A DNA stretch of 42,109 nt from Bythopirellula sp. (lineage in GTDB: Bacteria > Planctomycetota > Planctomycetia > Pirellulales > Lacipirellulaceae). The DNA lies in contig JANQQA010000059.1 in assembly GCA_028285205.1 (NCBI GenBank), positions 1-42,109 on the forward strand, written 5' to 3'. Shown here in pieces: positions 22,993 through 32,544 of the stretch (within the stretch, counting starts at the first letter, position 1; every line of letters begins with the position of its first letter). The notes below the pieces were generated by a model. That model was not told where the DNA came from and did no database searches. It was given only the letters and a program-made list of their open reading frames with translations. Both the position numbers and the translations under genes were made by a program.

Positions 22993-23366
22993 AAGTAATG
23001 CTCGCATTCGCGAGAGTGATTAACGATAATTGAAGTCGCTAGGAATAGGACCTTGCCCAATATGTGTCTGGTGGGCCCAATTTCTCCCGCGGCAGTGATC
23101 CGGTATGATCCGAGAGTTGCACTCGGCATGATGCAGGCTCCGCGAAGCTGACACTAGTAGGAAGTTCTAAACTGCAAAAGTCGTTGATTATTGCGTACTG
23201 ACATTGGCATGCGAGCCTTCCACAGAGGTGTTTACGACAAACCGTCCACGCAAAATGGAAGACTTTTGCGTTAAAAAATCGAGTTTCGTAAACCTCGCGA
23301 ATATGCAAAAAGATGCAAAACAATCATTTTCGAATGAAAAATCGTAGCGTAAACAAACTCAGGAGA
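22993..23366. other. Intergenic stretch before SUMF1-domain gene
   Basis: No gene is supported; a 94-residue minus-strand frame (23039-23323) has no domain. GCAAAAGTC (23174-23182) and GACTTTTGC (23261-23269) form a 9-bp inverted pair with a long loop, and the last 100 bp are AT-rich, possibly the promoter of the next gene. Confidence 0.45.
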
Positions 23367-24647
23367 ATGAACTTGAATTCCCCTCCAAGTCGACCGCGGC
23401 AGCGGTTATTGCTTGCGGCTAGCTGCTGCCTGTCACTTTTGATCAACACGACGTGCCAGGCAAAGAGCGAGGGCACGCCAACGTTGGGATTCGCAAAAGT
23501 GAAACCGACCGACGGGCCGAGCGTCGAGACCGACGGCGGCTACATGGTTGCCTACACCGAGCAGATTCCTGGTACGGACGTGACCTTCGAGATGATCCCC
23601 ATCCCCGGCGGCGAATTCTTGCTTGGTAGTCCCGCTGACGAGGCAGGTCGCAACGACGACGAAGGGCCTCAAGTGAAGGTGAAGGTTGCGCCCTGCTGGG
23701 TTGGCAAGTGCGAAGTCACTTGGGCCGAGTATCAAGCCTACATGAACACCTACGCGGGCATGAAGAGTATGAACTCGATGCGAGTGGAAATGAAACGATT
23801 CGGCGCGGAAAGCGAGAAACTTAAACCGCTGCCCGCCGTCACAAATTATCTGAAGCAAGAACAGCTCGACATCGATGGTGTGACATCACCCACCCCGCTT
23901 TACTATCCTGACGTGACCTACGCCTACGGCGACCAGCCCGATCAGCCGGCGGTGAGCATGTCGCAGTTCGCAGCGCGGCAATACACGAAGTGGGTCAGCG
24001 GAATCACGACGCGTGAGTATCGTTTGCCAACCGAAGCCGAGTGGGAATACGCCGCGCGGGCAGGGAGCACTTCGGCGTACTCGTTCGAGGATGGTGAATC
24101 GTTGGACGACTACGCCTGGTTTGCCGAGAACTCGAATGACGAGTTAAGTGCAGTCGGCAGCAAACGACCCAACGCCTGGGGGTTGCACGACATGCACGGC
24201 AACGTCGCTGAGATGGTGCTCGACCAGTACGACGAAGCGCACTACGGCTCGCTCACTGGCACACCGACAGCGCTGGAGGCCGTGCGCTGGCCGACGGAGC
24301 TGTTTCCACGTTCGATTCGCGGCGGCTGTTGGTACGATGAGCCGGAGGCTTTACGTAGCGCCGCGCGTCGGCAGACCGATTCTGAATGGAAGGAAGAGGA
24401 TCCCAACTTACCCAAGAGTCCCTGGTGGTTCACGGAAGATCCGACCAGCGGGGTCGGATTTCGTATTCTGAGACCGCTTGCGCCGATGGACAATGAGCTG
24501 AAACAGAAAGCTTGGGATGTGGACAATGAAGAAATCCGCCTAGACGTGGCGGGCCGTCTGCAAGAGGGACGGGGTACACGCAGCTCCGCCGACCCGCGTT
24601 TGCCAGCGGCCTTGGAGGAGTTAGAATCAGCCGGATTGGTCGAATAA
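23367..24647 (+). CDS. Secreted SUMF1/FGE-domain protein
   Basis: This protein of about 426 residues has a signal peptide (RLLLAASCCLSLLINTTCQA) and then a formylglycine-generating-enzyme-type domain (SUMF1). It opens with FEMIPIPGGEFLLGSPADE, continues through CEVTWAEYQAYM, YRLPTEAEWEYAARAG and WGLHDMHGNVAEM, and closes with RGGCWYDEPEALRSAARR and GVGFRIL. True FGE activates sulfatases; most planctomycete members with a signal peptide lack proof of that activity and are of unknown role. The start is uncertain: ATGs at 23313, 23334 and 23367 are in frame, and an AGGAGA just before 23367 would better serve a TTG at 23373. No sulfatase is adjacent. Downstream lies an oxidoreductase gene on the same strand. 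Confidence 0.85.
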   Translation: MNLNSPPSRPRQRLLLAASCCLSLLINTTCQAKSEGTPTLGFAKVKPTDGPSVETDGGYMVAYTEQIPGTDVTFEMIPIPGGEFLLGSPADEAGRNDDEGPQVKVKVAPCWVGKCEVTWAEYQAYMNTYAGMKSMNSMRVEMKRFGAESEKLKPLPAVTNYLKQEQLDIDGVTSPTPLYYPDVTYAYGDQPDQPAVSMSQFAARQYTKWVSGITTREYRLPTEAEWEYAARAGSTSAYSFEDGESLDDYAWFAENSNDELSAVGSKRPNAWGLHDMHGNVAEMVLDQYDEAHYGSLTGTPTALEAVRWPTELFPRSIRGGCWYDEPEALRSAARRQTDSEWKEEDPNLPKSPWWFTEDPTSGVGFRILRPLAPMDNELKQKAWDVDNEEIRLDVAGRLQEGRGTRSSADPRLPAALEELESAGLVE

Positions 24648-24850
24648 ACTCATGGAATTTGCAAAAACACCCCGTCCTGCGGGGGATTGCCAAGGGTGAG
24701 CTCACATAAGTCTGTTGGTTGAAGGCTCGGCGGGTTATCATTAATCCATTCGAGAACGGTATTTCATCTCAGCATTGATCCGCATGGACACGTTTACGCT
24801 GAGATAATCAAACATCGTCATATTCCCTTTTCGTTCTGGAGGTACCAAAG

Positions 24851-26251
24851 ATGACCCGTCCCGCAGATCGCCAAGCTAAGCCCGCCGTCGAGACCTCGCG
24901 GCGCGACTTCGTTAAGACCTCGTCCGCACTGATGGCAGGCGGCGCTGCACTCGCCGCCAGTACGAACATCGCCCGCGCGGCGCACCACGCTGGCGACGAC
25001 GAAATTAAGGTTGCGCTGATCGGTTGCGGTGGTCGCGGGACGCAAGCGGCGGCCCAGGCACTCAGTACCGCGGGCAAGGTCACGTTGTGGGCGATGGCCG
25101 ACGCGTTCGCGGGACGCATCGATGGATCGCTCAGTCGAATTCGATCTGCTGTCGAGAAGAATCACGATCCCAAAACGATGGGACCGCTGGAAGATCGGTT
25201 CAAGATTCCCAAGGACCGGCAGTTCGCCGGCTTCGATGCCTACCAAAAGGCAATCGACAGCGGCGTCGATATGGTCATCCTGGCTACGCCCCCTGGCTTC
25301 CGCCCGCTGCAGTTCGAAGCGGCGATCGAAGCTGGCAAGCACGTCTTCATGGAGAAGCCGGTCGCGGTCGACGCGCCGGGCGTGCGGCGAGTTCTGACTG
25401 CCAGCAAGATGGCCGACGACAAGGGCCTGGCGGTTGGCGTTGGCTTGCAACGGCATCACGATCCCGGGTACGTGGAAACGATCAAACGATTGCAAGACGG
25501 CGCGATCGGCGACATCCTTCTCACGCGTGTCTACTGGAACGGCGGCGGCGTGTGGGTTCGCACGCGGGCTGACTTCTACGAAGCATATGGCCACGAGCCG
25601 ACCGAGATGGAGTACCAAGTGAACAACTGGTACTACTTCAACTGGCTGTGCGGCGATCACATCACCGAACAGCACATTCACAATCTGGACGTGAGCAACT
25701 GGTTGAAAGATGACCATCCGGTGAAAGCCACCGGCATGGGTGGTCGCGAAGTCCGCACCGGCAAGGACCACGGTCAGATTTTCGACCATCACTTTGTCGA
25801 GTTCACCTACGCCGACGGCAGCACCATGCTAAGTCAGTGTCGTCACATCCGCGGCTGCGACAATCTCGTCAACGAGTTTGCCGAAGGGCCACGCGGCTCG
25901 GCCAACATCGGCGGTCACCAAATCACGCTCCGAGGCGATTACTCTTGGAAGTACGCCCGCTCGAAAGCTGACAAACGCGGCCCCTATCAGTTGGAGCACG
26001 ATCACCTGTTCGAGGCGATTCGCGCAGGCAAGCATTACAACGAGGCCAACTACGGGGCGCACAGCACGATGACCTCGATCCTCGGCCGCATGGCGACTTA
26101 CTCCGGCAAGGAGGTGATGTGGGCGGACGCCCTCGCGTCGGACATCGACCTGTCGCCGGCCAAGTACGACTTCGCCGCCGATCCTCCGGTCATGCCAGAC
26201 GAAGATGGCAACTATCCTGTGCCTGTACCTGGCAAGACGGTTGTCGTCTGA
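24851..26251 (+). CDS. Gfo/Idh/MocA-family oxidoreductase, TAT-exported
   Basis: This 466-residue protein has a twin-arginine signal (SRRDFVKTS, then a hydrophobic stretch ending ARA). A Rossmann NAD(P)-binding domain follows with VALIGCGGRGTQAA near residues 53-66 and the family Glu-Lys-Pro loop HVFMEKPVAVD. The second alpha/beta domain contains WLCGDHITEQHIHNLDV, typical of the planctomycete TAT-exported branch. These enzymes oxidise or reduce sugars, sugar acids or inositols; cofactor-bound export through TAT is usual in this branch. The start is supported by GGAGG 10 bp upstream. It is followed by an intrinsic terminator. Substrate unknown. The gene stands alone downstream of the SUMF1 gene. 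Confidence 0.9.
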   Translation: MTRPADRQAKPAVETSRRDFVKTSSALMAGGAALAASTNIARAAHHAGDDEIKVALIGCGGRGTQAAAQALSTAGKVTLWAMADAFAGRIDGSLSRIRSAVEKNHDPKTMGPLEDRFKIPKDRQFAGFDAYQKAIDSGVDMVILATPPGFRPLQFEAAIEAGKHVFMEKPVAVDAPGVRRVLTASKMADDKGLAVGVGLQRHHDPGYVETIKRLQDGAIGDILLTRVYWNGGGVWVRTRADFYEAYGHEPTEMEYQVNNWYYFNWLCGDHITEQHIHNLDVSNWLKDDHPVKATGMGGREVRTGKDHGQIFDHHFVEFTYADGSTMLSQCRHIRGCDNLVNEFAEGPRGSANIGGHQITLRGDYSWKYARSKADKRGPYQLEHDHLFEAIRAGKHYNEANYGAHSTMTSILGRMATYSGKEVMWADALASDIDLSPAKYDFAADPPVMPDEDGNYPVPVPGKTVVV

Positions 26252-26273
26252 CCTAGAATTCAGTGACTCAAGC

Positions 26274-26306
26274 AAAAAGCCCCGGGGTGATACGTCGGGG
26301 CTTTTT
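26274..26306 (+). terminator. Intrinsic terminator (bidirectional)
   Basis: AAAAAGCCCCG (26274-26284) pairs exactly with CGGGGCTTTTT (26296-26306), an 11-bp stem with an 11-base loop and a T-run on the plus strand. The complementary A-run makes it work in both directions. It separates the oxidoreductase gene from the convergent aldehyde dehydrogenase gene. Confidence 0.9.
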
Positions 26307-26336
26307 GTTGTAGTGCAGTCGCATGCAGCTGCGGGT

Positions 26337-27764
26337 CTATGGCGTTCGTATCACGAGGTTGCGGATCTCGGTCATGTCTTCCATCGCGAAGCGGATGCCT
26401 TCGCGACCCAGACCACTGTCCTTCACACCGCCGTAAGGCATGTTGTCCACGCGCCATGACGGCACGTCGCCAATGATCACGCCGCCGACTTCCAACTCGT
26501 CCCAGGCGCGCTGGATCTTGTAGATGTCACGCGTGAAGATGCCAGCTTGCAGGCCAAAGTGGCTGTCGTTCACTTCGGCCAGCGCCTGGTCGAAGTCCGA
26601 GAATTCGCTCAGTACCGCCACCGGCCCGAACGCCTCTTCGGTGCAGAGCGTCTGATCCTTGGGCACGTTTTCCAGGAGGGTCGCTTCGAGCATCGCACCG
26701 TCGCGTTTGCCTCCGCAGAGTATGTTGCCGCCGGCGTCGACGGCGCTTTTGATCCACGATTGCAGCCGTTCCGCTTCGCTGACGGCAATCATCGGGCCAA
26801 TGAACGTTGCTTCGTCTTTGGGATCGCCGGCAACGAGCTTCTTCGTCGCCGCGACGAGGCGTTCTTTCAGTTGCCCGTAGATGGACTGATGAACGAGGAT
26901 TCGCTGCACGCCGATGCAGCTTTGCCCTGATTGATAGAATGCCCCGATGATCAGGCGATCGACCGCGTCGTCGAGGTCGGCATCTTCGTCGACGATGCAG
27001 GCCGCGTTGCCGCCCAGTTCCAGCACGACCGGCTTCTTGCCAGCACGAGCTTTCAAGTCCCAACCGACGCCCGGCGAGCCGGTGAAGCTCAGCAACTTGA
27101 GTCGGTCGTCGGTCGTAAACAGATCGGCCCCATCGCGACGGCAAGGCAAGATCGAAAAGCTGCCCGGCGGCAAGTCGGTTTCGGCCAAAATCTCACCGAT
27201 CACGAGCGCCCCAATCGGCGTCCGGCTGGCAGGTTTGAGCACAAAGGGGCAGCCGACAGCGATCGCTGGCGCCACTTTGTGCGCCGCCAAATTGAGCGGA
27301 AAGTTGAACGGCGAAATAAACGAGCAGGGACCGATCGGCACGCGCTGAAACATTCCTCGGTAGCCTCGCGCACGGGCGGAGATCTCGAGGTTCTGTACTT
27401 CGCCGCTAATCCGCACTGATTCCTCGGCAGCGATGCGAAACGTATCGATCAGTCGAGAGACTTCGCCGCGGCTGTCTTTGATTGGCTTACCAGCTTCGAT
27501 GCACAGGGCATCAGCCAACTCGTCGAAGCGCTCGGCAAAGCGCTGGACGCAATGGTTGAGCACGGCTTGGCGCTCGTAGGGAGGCATCGTGCGCATCGGC
27601 TCGGCGGCGTCAACCGTGGCGGCGATCGCCTGATCAATCGTCGCTGCGTCGGCCATCGCCACCCGCGTCGCGACTTCGCCGGTGTATTTGTCGGTGACTT
27701 CCAGGTCGGCGTTGGGGCTGGCCGGTTTGTTCGCCAGGTAGTAAGGGTACGTATCACGCAGCAT
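26337..27764 (-). CDS. NAD(P)-dependent aldehyde dehydrogenase
   Basis: This 475-residue protein of the ALDH superfamily has the catalytic Asn154 (SPFNFPLNL), the general base Glu249 in LELGGN and the nucleophile Cys283 in GQSCIGVQR. The cofactor-binding segment (FVLKPASRTP) is also clear. It belongs to the branch of phosphonoacetaldehyde, lactaldehyde and GAPN-type enzymes, which oxidise small aldehydes to acids; the exact substrate is unknown. ATG at 27764 is chosen because GGAGAG precedes it; the open frame begins slightly upstream. It lies downstream of the PhoH gene with a 54-bp gap. An alternative route for aldehyde detoxification besides the AOR is conceivable. Confidence 0.9.
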   Translation of the reverse strand: MLRDTYPYYLANKPASPNADLEVTDKYTGEVATRVAMADAATIDQAIAATVDAAEPMRTMPPYERQAVLNHCVQRFAERFDELADALCIEAGKPIKDSRGEVSRLIDTFRIAAEESVRISGEVQNLEISARARGYRGMFQRVPIGPCSFISPFNFPLNLAAHKVAPAIAVGCPFVLKPASRTPIGALVIGEILAETDLPPGSFSILPCRRDGADLFTTDDRLKLLSFTGSPGVGWDLKARAGKKPVVLELGGNAACIVDEDADLDDAVDRLIIGAFYQSGQSCIGVQRILVHQSIYGQLKERLVAATKKLVAGDPKDEATFIGPMIAVSEAERLQSWIKSAVDAGGNILCGGKRDGAMLEATLLENVPKDQTLCTEEAFGPVAVLSEFSDFDQALAEVNDSHFGLQAGIFTRDIYKIQRAWDELEVGGVIIGDVPSWRVDNMPYGGVKDSGLGREGIRFAMEDMTEIRNLVIRTP

Positions 27765-27818
27765 GGTTGAGCTCTCCGAGACTTCGCGCACAAGGTTGTT
27801 CGTCCGCCTGCTATCCCA

Positions 27819-29147
27819 TTAGAGCAACTCACTGGCCAGATCGGCTAGCGGTGAGCGCTCTCCCTTTTCCAACGTGATGTGCGAGTAGATCGACTGCCCG
27901 GTCATTCGATTCACTAGGTGGCTCAATCCGTTCGATAGGGCGTCGAGATAGGGCTGGTCAATCTGGTGCATGTCGCCCGTGAGCACGATTCTCGTGCCTT
28001 CGCCAGCACGCGTGATGATAGTCTTCACTTCATGCGGAGTTAGATTCTGAGCCTCGTCAACGATGAAATACATCCGCTGCAAGCTGCGGCCGCGAATGTA
28101 GGATAGCGGCGTAATCACCAGCCGCTCTTCGTCCAGCATCTTCTTGATTCGCTCGCTGCGCTGCTCACCTTCCGCGAATTGATGACGGATCACGTTCAAG
28201 TTGTCAAACAACGGTTTCATGTACGGATCGAGCTTCTCTTGGATGTCGCCCGGCAGATATCCAAGGTCGCGATTGCTCAGCGGTACAATCGGACGGGCGA
28301 GCAGCATCTGTTGGAATCGATTGGCGGTTTCCAGAGCAGCTGCCAGCGCCAGCAACGTCTTCCCGGTCCCAGCCTTGCCGGCGATCGTGACCAGCTTAAT
28401 GTCGCGATCGAGAAGTGCTCGCAATGCGAAAGTCTGCTCGGCGTTGCGCGGTTGGATGCCGTATGCGGAAACCTTGCTCACCTTGCGATACGATTTTGTT
28501 TCGGCAAGATACGTCAACAAGGCCGACTTCGATCCGTTGCGGAGGATGAAATTCTCGTTGGCGACCGGCTTCTCGATCACATGTACTTGATCTTCAGGAA
28601 CAATTCCCGCGCCTTCGAAAAAAAGCTCGATGTCTTCGGTCGCAACACCCTCGATCAACCGTTTGCCGGTGTAGAGCTGATCGAAGTTCGAGATTTTGTC
28701 GGCCTCGTAATCCTCGGCGATCAGTCCAACCGACTTGGCTTTCATCCGCAGGTTGATGTCCTTCGATACCAGAACGATGGTTTGATCGGGATGGTCCTTC
28801 TGCACGAGAATGGCCGTGTTGAGAATGCGATGATCCGGATCGTCCTTCATGAACGCTGCTTTGATCATCTCGTCCAGCTGCGGCTTCCAGACAATTCGCA
28901 GTTGCCCTAATCCCTCGCCGCGTGACGTTCCTTGTTCGCTGAGAATCGGCCCAGTGATCGAATCGAGGGCGCGCATGAATTGGCGGGCCTGGAAGTGGAT
29001 GTCTTCGTTGCCGCGTTTGAATTTATCAATCTCTTCGAGCACCGTGATCGGGATGATCACGTCGTGTTCGCCAAAGTTCTCGATGCAGCGGGCATCGTGA
29101 AGAATCACATTGGTGTCGAGTACGAAGAGCTTACGGTTTTCCGTCAC
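27819..29147 (-). CDS. PhoH-family PIN/ATPase protein
   Basis: This 442-residue protein has two domains. The N-terminal PIN nuclease fold (residues 5-140) has conserved acidic residues (Asp11 in VLDTNV, Glu38/39 and later Asp105, Asp130). The C-terminal PhoH-type P-loop ATPase has Walker A GKAGTGKT (257-264) and Walker B FIVDEAQN near 365. This is the PhoH2/YlaK arrangement, linked to RNA unwinding and cleavage under stress. It starts with GTG at 29147, supported by AAAGGA at good spacing. It precedes the aldehyde dehydrogenase gene on the same strand. Function in RNA turnover is likely; specific targets are unknown. Confidence 0.93.
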   Translation of the reverse strand: MTENRKLFVLDTNVILHDARCIENFGEHDVIIPITVLEEIDKFKRGNEDIHFQARQFMRALDSITGPILSEQGTSRGEGLGQLRIVWKPQLDEMIKAAFMKDDPDHRILNTAILVQKDHPDQTIVLVSKDINLRMKAKSVGLIAEDYEADKISNFDQLYTGKRLIEGVATEDIELFFEGAGIVPEDQVHVIEKPVANENFILRNGSKSALLTYLAETKSYRKVSKVSAYGIQPRNAEQTFALRALLDRDIKLVTIAGKAGTGKTLLALAAALETANRFQQMLLARPIVPLSNRDLGYLPGDIQEKLDPYMKPLFDNLNVIRHQFAEGEQRSERIKKMLDEERLVITPLSYIRGRSLQRMYFIVDEAQNLTPHEVKTIITRAGEGTRIVLTGDMHQIDQPYLDALSNGLSHLVNRMTGQSIYSHITLEKGERSPLADLASELL

Positions 29148-29277
29148 GTAGAATCCTTTCTAGGTGCGATGAGCTTCCTGATTGGGATTCTAGTCGCGAT
29201 CGTCGGATCAGTGGAATACGAGTCGCACGACAACACCAATCTCTGGCTCGAACTACGCGAAATCTTAACTTTTGGCA

Positions 29278-30918
29278 CTACAACTTCTGGCTTAGTTCCT
29301 GGATTTCCTGATTGAGAATACGATCGTTCTCCGAGTAGTCGACCGGAACGTCGATGACGTGGACGCCTGATTTCCCGTGGCACTCGGTGATCAGCGGCGC
29401 CAGTTCCTGCGCCCGTTCGACGCGATGACCCTGCGCTCCGTAACTCTCGGCGTACTTCACAAAATCAGGATTGCCGTAGTCGAGACCAAAGTCGTCGAAG
29501 CCCATGTGAGCCTGTTTCCACTTGATCATTCCGTAGGCATCATCGCGCAGAATCAGGACGACTAAGTCGAGGTCCAGTCGTACGGCGGTTTCCAGTTCTT
29601 GCGAATTCATCATGAAGCCACCATCACCGCAAATCGCGACGACTTGCCGTTCGGGAAACACCAGCTTGGCCGCCATCGCCGACGGCAGACCTGCTCCCAT
29701 GGTTGCCAGGGCATTGTCGAGCAAGACGGTGTTGGGTGAATGTGCCTTGTAGTTGCGAGCGAACCAAATCTTGTAGACACCGTTGTCCAGGGCGATGATC
29801 CCCTTCCCTTCGGTCACGCGACGTACGTCGGCGACCAATCTTTGCGGGTAGACGGGAAACCGATCGTCCTCGGTACCTTGGTGATAGTGTGCCTCTCCAG
29901 CGGTGCGAACTTTTTCGAAGTACGAAAAGTCCCAGTGCGATTGTGGATCAACTTGTTCTTTCATCTGCCAGATGCTGTTGGCGATATCGCCAATCACCTC
30001 GGTCTGAGGGAAGTAGACCGGGTCAACTTGGGCCGAGAAAAAGTTAACGTGGATGACTTGGACGCCCCCGGCTTGCATGAAGAACGGTGGTTTTTCGATC
30101 ACGTCGTGACCGACGTTGATGATCAGGTCGGCGTGTTCGATCGCGCGGTGGACGAAATCTCCCGCTGACAGCGCCGCGTTGCCGAGGAACTTGTCATCGC
30201 GCTCGTCGACCACGCCCTTCCCCATCTGCGTGGTGACAAACGGAATTCCGGTGTGTGCGACGAAGTCGCGCAGCATCCGGCAAGTCAGTTTTCGATTCGC
30301 AGCAGCGCCGACGACGAGGACCGGGTGTTTCGACTTGTGGATCAATTCGACCGCCGCACGAACGGCCTTGTCCTCAGCGGTCGGCCGACGTGCCAGACTG
30401 GCGGCCAGCGGTAGCTCGTCTGTCTCCTCGGCGGCGATATCTTCTGGTAGCTCTAGGTGGGTTGCCCCCGGACGCTCTTCCTCAGCGCGCCGGATCGCTT
30501 CCCGTACTCGCGATGGAATGTTGTTGCCGCTAACGATTTGCTGTGTGTATTTTGTGAGCGGCCGCATCGTGTCGACGATGTCGACAATCTGAAACTGCCC
30601 CTGTTTGCTGGTCTTGATCGGTTTCTGACCAGTGATCATCATCATCGGCATACCGCCCAGTTGGGCGTAAGCCGCCGAGGTCACGAAGTTGGTTGCCCCA
30701 GGACCAAGGGTCGACATGCAAACGCCCGCTTTGCCAGTCAGCCGTCCGTAGGTCGCGGCCATGAAGCCAGCCGCTTGCTCGTGACGCGTGAGCACGAGTT
30801 TAATCCTCGACCGCGAGAGAGAATCCAAAAGGTCAAGATTTTCCTCACCAGGGATGCCGAAAATATACTCGACACCTTCGTTTTCCAGTGAGCGAACAAA
30901 CAGGTCTGAGGCTTTCAT
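29278..30918 (-). CDS. Acetolactate synthase-type ThDP enzyme, large subunit
   Basis: This 546-residue thiamine-diphosphate enzyme has the N-terminal Pyr domain with Glu47 (TRHEQAA), a central FAD-like/regulatory domain and the C-terminal PP domain with the GDG...N motif (CGDGGFMMNSQELETA). Length and the TLGPGATN loop match acetolactate synthase, closer to the catabolic, single-subunit AlsS type. It would join two pyruvates into acetolactate. No small regulatory subunit (ilvN/ilvH) is adjacent, and no alsD is seen. It could also be a glyoxylate carboligase-like relative. ATG at 30918. It stands between the MerA-like gene and phoH on the minus strand, with spacing that allows separate transcripts. 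Confidence 0.85.
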   Translation of the reverse strand: MKASDLFVRSLENEGVEYIFGIPGEENLDLLDSLSRSRIKLVLTRHEQAAGFMAATYGRLTGKAGVCMSTLGPGATNFVTSAAYAQLGGMPMMMITGQKPIKTSKQGQFQIVDIVDTMRPLTKYTQQIVSGNNIPSRVREAIRRAEEERPGATHLELPEDIAAEETDELPLAASLARRPTAEDKAVRAAVELIHKSKHPVLVVGAAANRKLTCRMLRDFVAHTGIPFVTTQMGKGVVDERDDKFLGNAALSAGDFVHRAIEHADLIINVGHDVIEKPPFFMQAGGVQVIHVNFFSAQVDPVYFPQTEVIGDIANSIWQMKEQVDPQSHWDFSYFEKVRTAGEAHYHQGTEDDRFPVYPQRLVADVRRVTEGKGIIALDNGVYKIWFARNYKAHSPNTVLLDNALATMGAGLPSAMAAKLVFPERQVVAICGDGGFMMNSQELETAVRLDLDLVVLILRDDAYGMIKWKQAHMGFDDFGLDYGNPDFVKYAESYGAQGHRVERAQELAPLITECHGKSGVHVIDVPVDYSENDRILNQEIQELSQKL

Positions 30919-31020
30919 GGCGGGTCCTTGATGGGTTCACGCTCCGTACTTCAGAGCAGCCTATCGTGATAAGGGTTCGGTTGCAAACTAACGAATTTGA
31001 TGCCGCGGATCGGCGGCAAA

Positions 31021-32544
31021 TCAGCGGCTCCAACTGAGCCACTTATTCATGACCGCCATCACGGTTGGCGTGAGCCGCGTGCGGTTGTATTGGTCGCCGA
31101 GCTTGCGAATCGCCTCTGCTTGCGTCGGATAGGGGTGGATCGCCGTAGCAATCTGCTTCAGACCGATGCCGTGAGTCATCGCCAGGGAGAACTCTCCAAT
31201 GAGATCGCCCGCGTGCGGGGCGACGATGGTCGCGCCGACGATTGTGTCGGAGCCCTGGTTCACATGGACGCGCGCGAATCCTGCGGTCTCGCCGGACAGA
31301 ATTGCGCGATCAATCTCGTCGAAGCGCTGGGTGAACGTTTGCACGGAGATGCCCTGTTCTGCTGCTGACTCGGCGGTGAGTCCGACCTGGGCAACTTCCG
31401 GCGAGGTATAAGTCGCCCACGGAATCGTTAGTGCGCTCGCTTTCGAACGTCCGTAGAACAACGCGTTCTGAATGACAATCCGAGCCATGAAGTCGGCGGC
31501 GTGCGTGAATTTGAACTTGGAGCAGATATCGCCTGCGGCATAAATGTTCGGGTTGGTGGTCTGCAGTCGGTCATTGACCTCGACGCCTCGGCGCTCGTCA
31601 TACGCAATCCCCGCGGTATCCAGCCCAAGCCCCTCGACATTCGGTGCTCTGCCCACTGCGATCAGCAGTCGATCGACGGGCTGATCATAATTGTGTTCAG
31701 ACGTGCTGGCGGTGAGATGAATCGCTCCTCCATCACCTCGGTGAACGTGCAGCTGCCGTCCACCGCCAAGAAGTTTCACCCCGTCGCGCAACATCGATTG
31801 CTCGACGACTCTTGCCGCGTCACGATCATCGCGAGGCAGGACTCCCGCGTCGTCGAGCACGAGGAACACTTCCGAACCGAAGGCCGCAAAGGTTTGCGCC
31901 AACTCGCACCCGATCGGGCCGCCACCGACGACTCCCAGCCGAGGCGGAAGCTCTGTCAACGAGAACACCGACTCGTTGGACAAATACTCGACTTGATCAA
32001 GCCCGGAGATCGCCGGAGCAGACGCCCGTGCACCCGTGGCAATGACCGCCCGCTTGAAATTCAGTGTCCGCTCACCGACCTGGAGTGAATTAGATCCCGT
32101 AAACGTTCCCTGCCCAAAGAACACATCGATTCCCGCGTTGCGAAAGCGCGCGGCGGAGTCGTTGGGGCTGATTTCCGCGCGCAACCGGCGCATGCGCTCC
32201 ATCACCTGCGGAAAATCAACGGAGACCTCGCCACTGAGCTGGACGCCGAAGTCATCTGCGTTACGCACCGTACGCGCCACTCGTGCAGCGCTAATGAGCC
32301 CCTTCGAGGGTACGCAGCCAACGTTCAGGCAATCGCCACCCATCAAGTCGCGCTCGACGAGTGCCACTCTCGCTCCCAGACCGGCCGCGCCCATCGCCGA
32401 TACCAGTCCAGCCGTCCCGGCTCCAACGACCACCAGATTGTATCGGTCAGCAGTTCGTGGATTGACCCAATCATGCGGATGCACATTTTCTTCGAGTTTT
32501 CGATTGTGCTCGTCGTGAGGTTGCAACTGAATCAGTTCAGACAT
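31021..32544 (-). CDS. Mercuric reductase-like FAD-disulfide oxidoreductase
   Basis: This 507-residue flavoprotein has an FAD-binding GAGTAGLVSA (41-50), the redox-active disulfide DCLNVGCVPSK (Cys72, Cys77), a second nucleotide-binding GGGPIGCEL and the C-terminal dimer interface AIHPYPTQAEA with the catalytic His-Glu. It lacks the N-terminal heavy-metal-associated domain and the C-terminal Cys pair of true MerA, so Hg(II) reduction is not supported. Its start ATG at 32544 overlaps the end of the TVP38 gene by 8 bp (ATGTCTGA), a sign of coupled translation. This TVP38-flavoprotein pair recurs in bacteria; its function is unknown, possibly membrane redox or metal handling. Confidence 0.9.
   Translation of the reverse strand: MSELIQLQPHDEHNRKLEENVHPHDWVNPRTADRYNLVVVGAGTAGLVSAMGAAGLGARVALVERDLMGGDCLNVGCVPSKGLISAARVARTVRNADDFGVQLSGEVSVDFPQVMERMRRLRAEISPNDSAARFRNAGIDVFFGQGTFTGSNSLQVGERTLNFKRAVIATGARASAPAISGLDQVEYLSNESVFSLTELPPRLGVVGGGPIGCELAQTFAAFGSEVFLVLDDAGVLPRDDRDAARVVEQSMLRDGVKLLGGGRQLHVHRGDGGAIHLTASTSEHNYDQPVDRLLIAVGRAPNVEGLGLDTAGIAYDERRGVEVNDRLQTTNPNIYAAGDICSKFKFTHAADFMARIVIQNALFYGRSKASALTIPWATYTSPEVAQVGLTAESAAEQGISVQTFTQRFDEIDRAILSGETAGFARVHVNQGSDTIVGATIVAPHAGDLIGEFSLAMTHGIGLKQIATAIHPYPTQAEAIRKLGDQYNRTRLTPTVMAVMNKWLSWSR

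Noticed and set aside
24660..24710. Possible terminator CCCCG-TCCTG-CGGGG after the SUMF1 gene
   Set aside because: Only a 5-bp stem and no T-run after it.
24818..25792. 324-codon minus-strand open frame inside the Gfo/Idh/MocA gene
   Set aside because: It is antisense to a well-supported TAT-exported oxidoreductase; no domain or start context.
28179..28910. 243-codon plus-strand frame antisense to phoH
   Set aside because: PhoH motifs on the other strand are unambiguous.
31021..32544. Calling the flavoprotein a true mercuric reductase and the region a mercury-resistance locus
   Set aside because: No heavy-metal-associated domain, no C-terminal Cys pair, no merR/merT/merP nearby.
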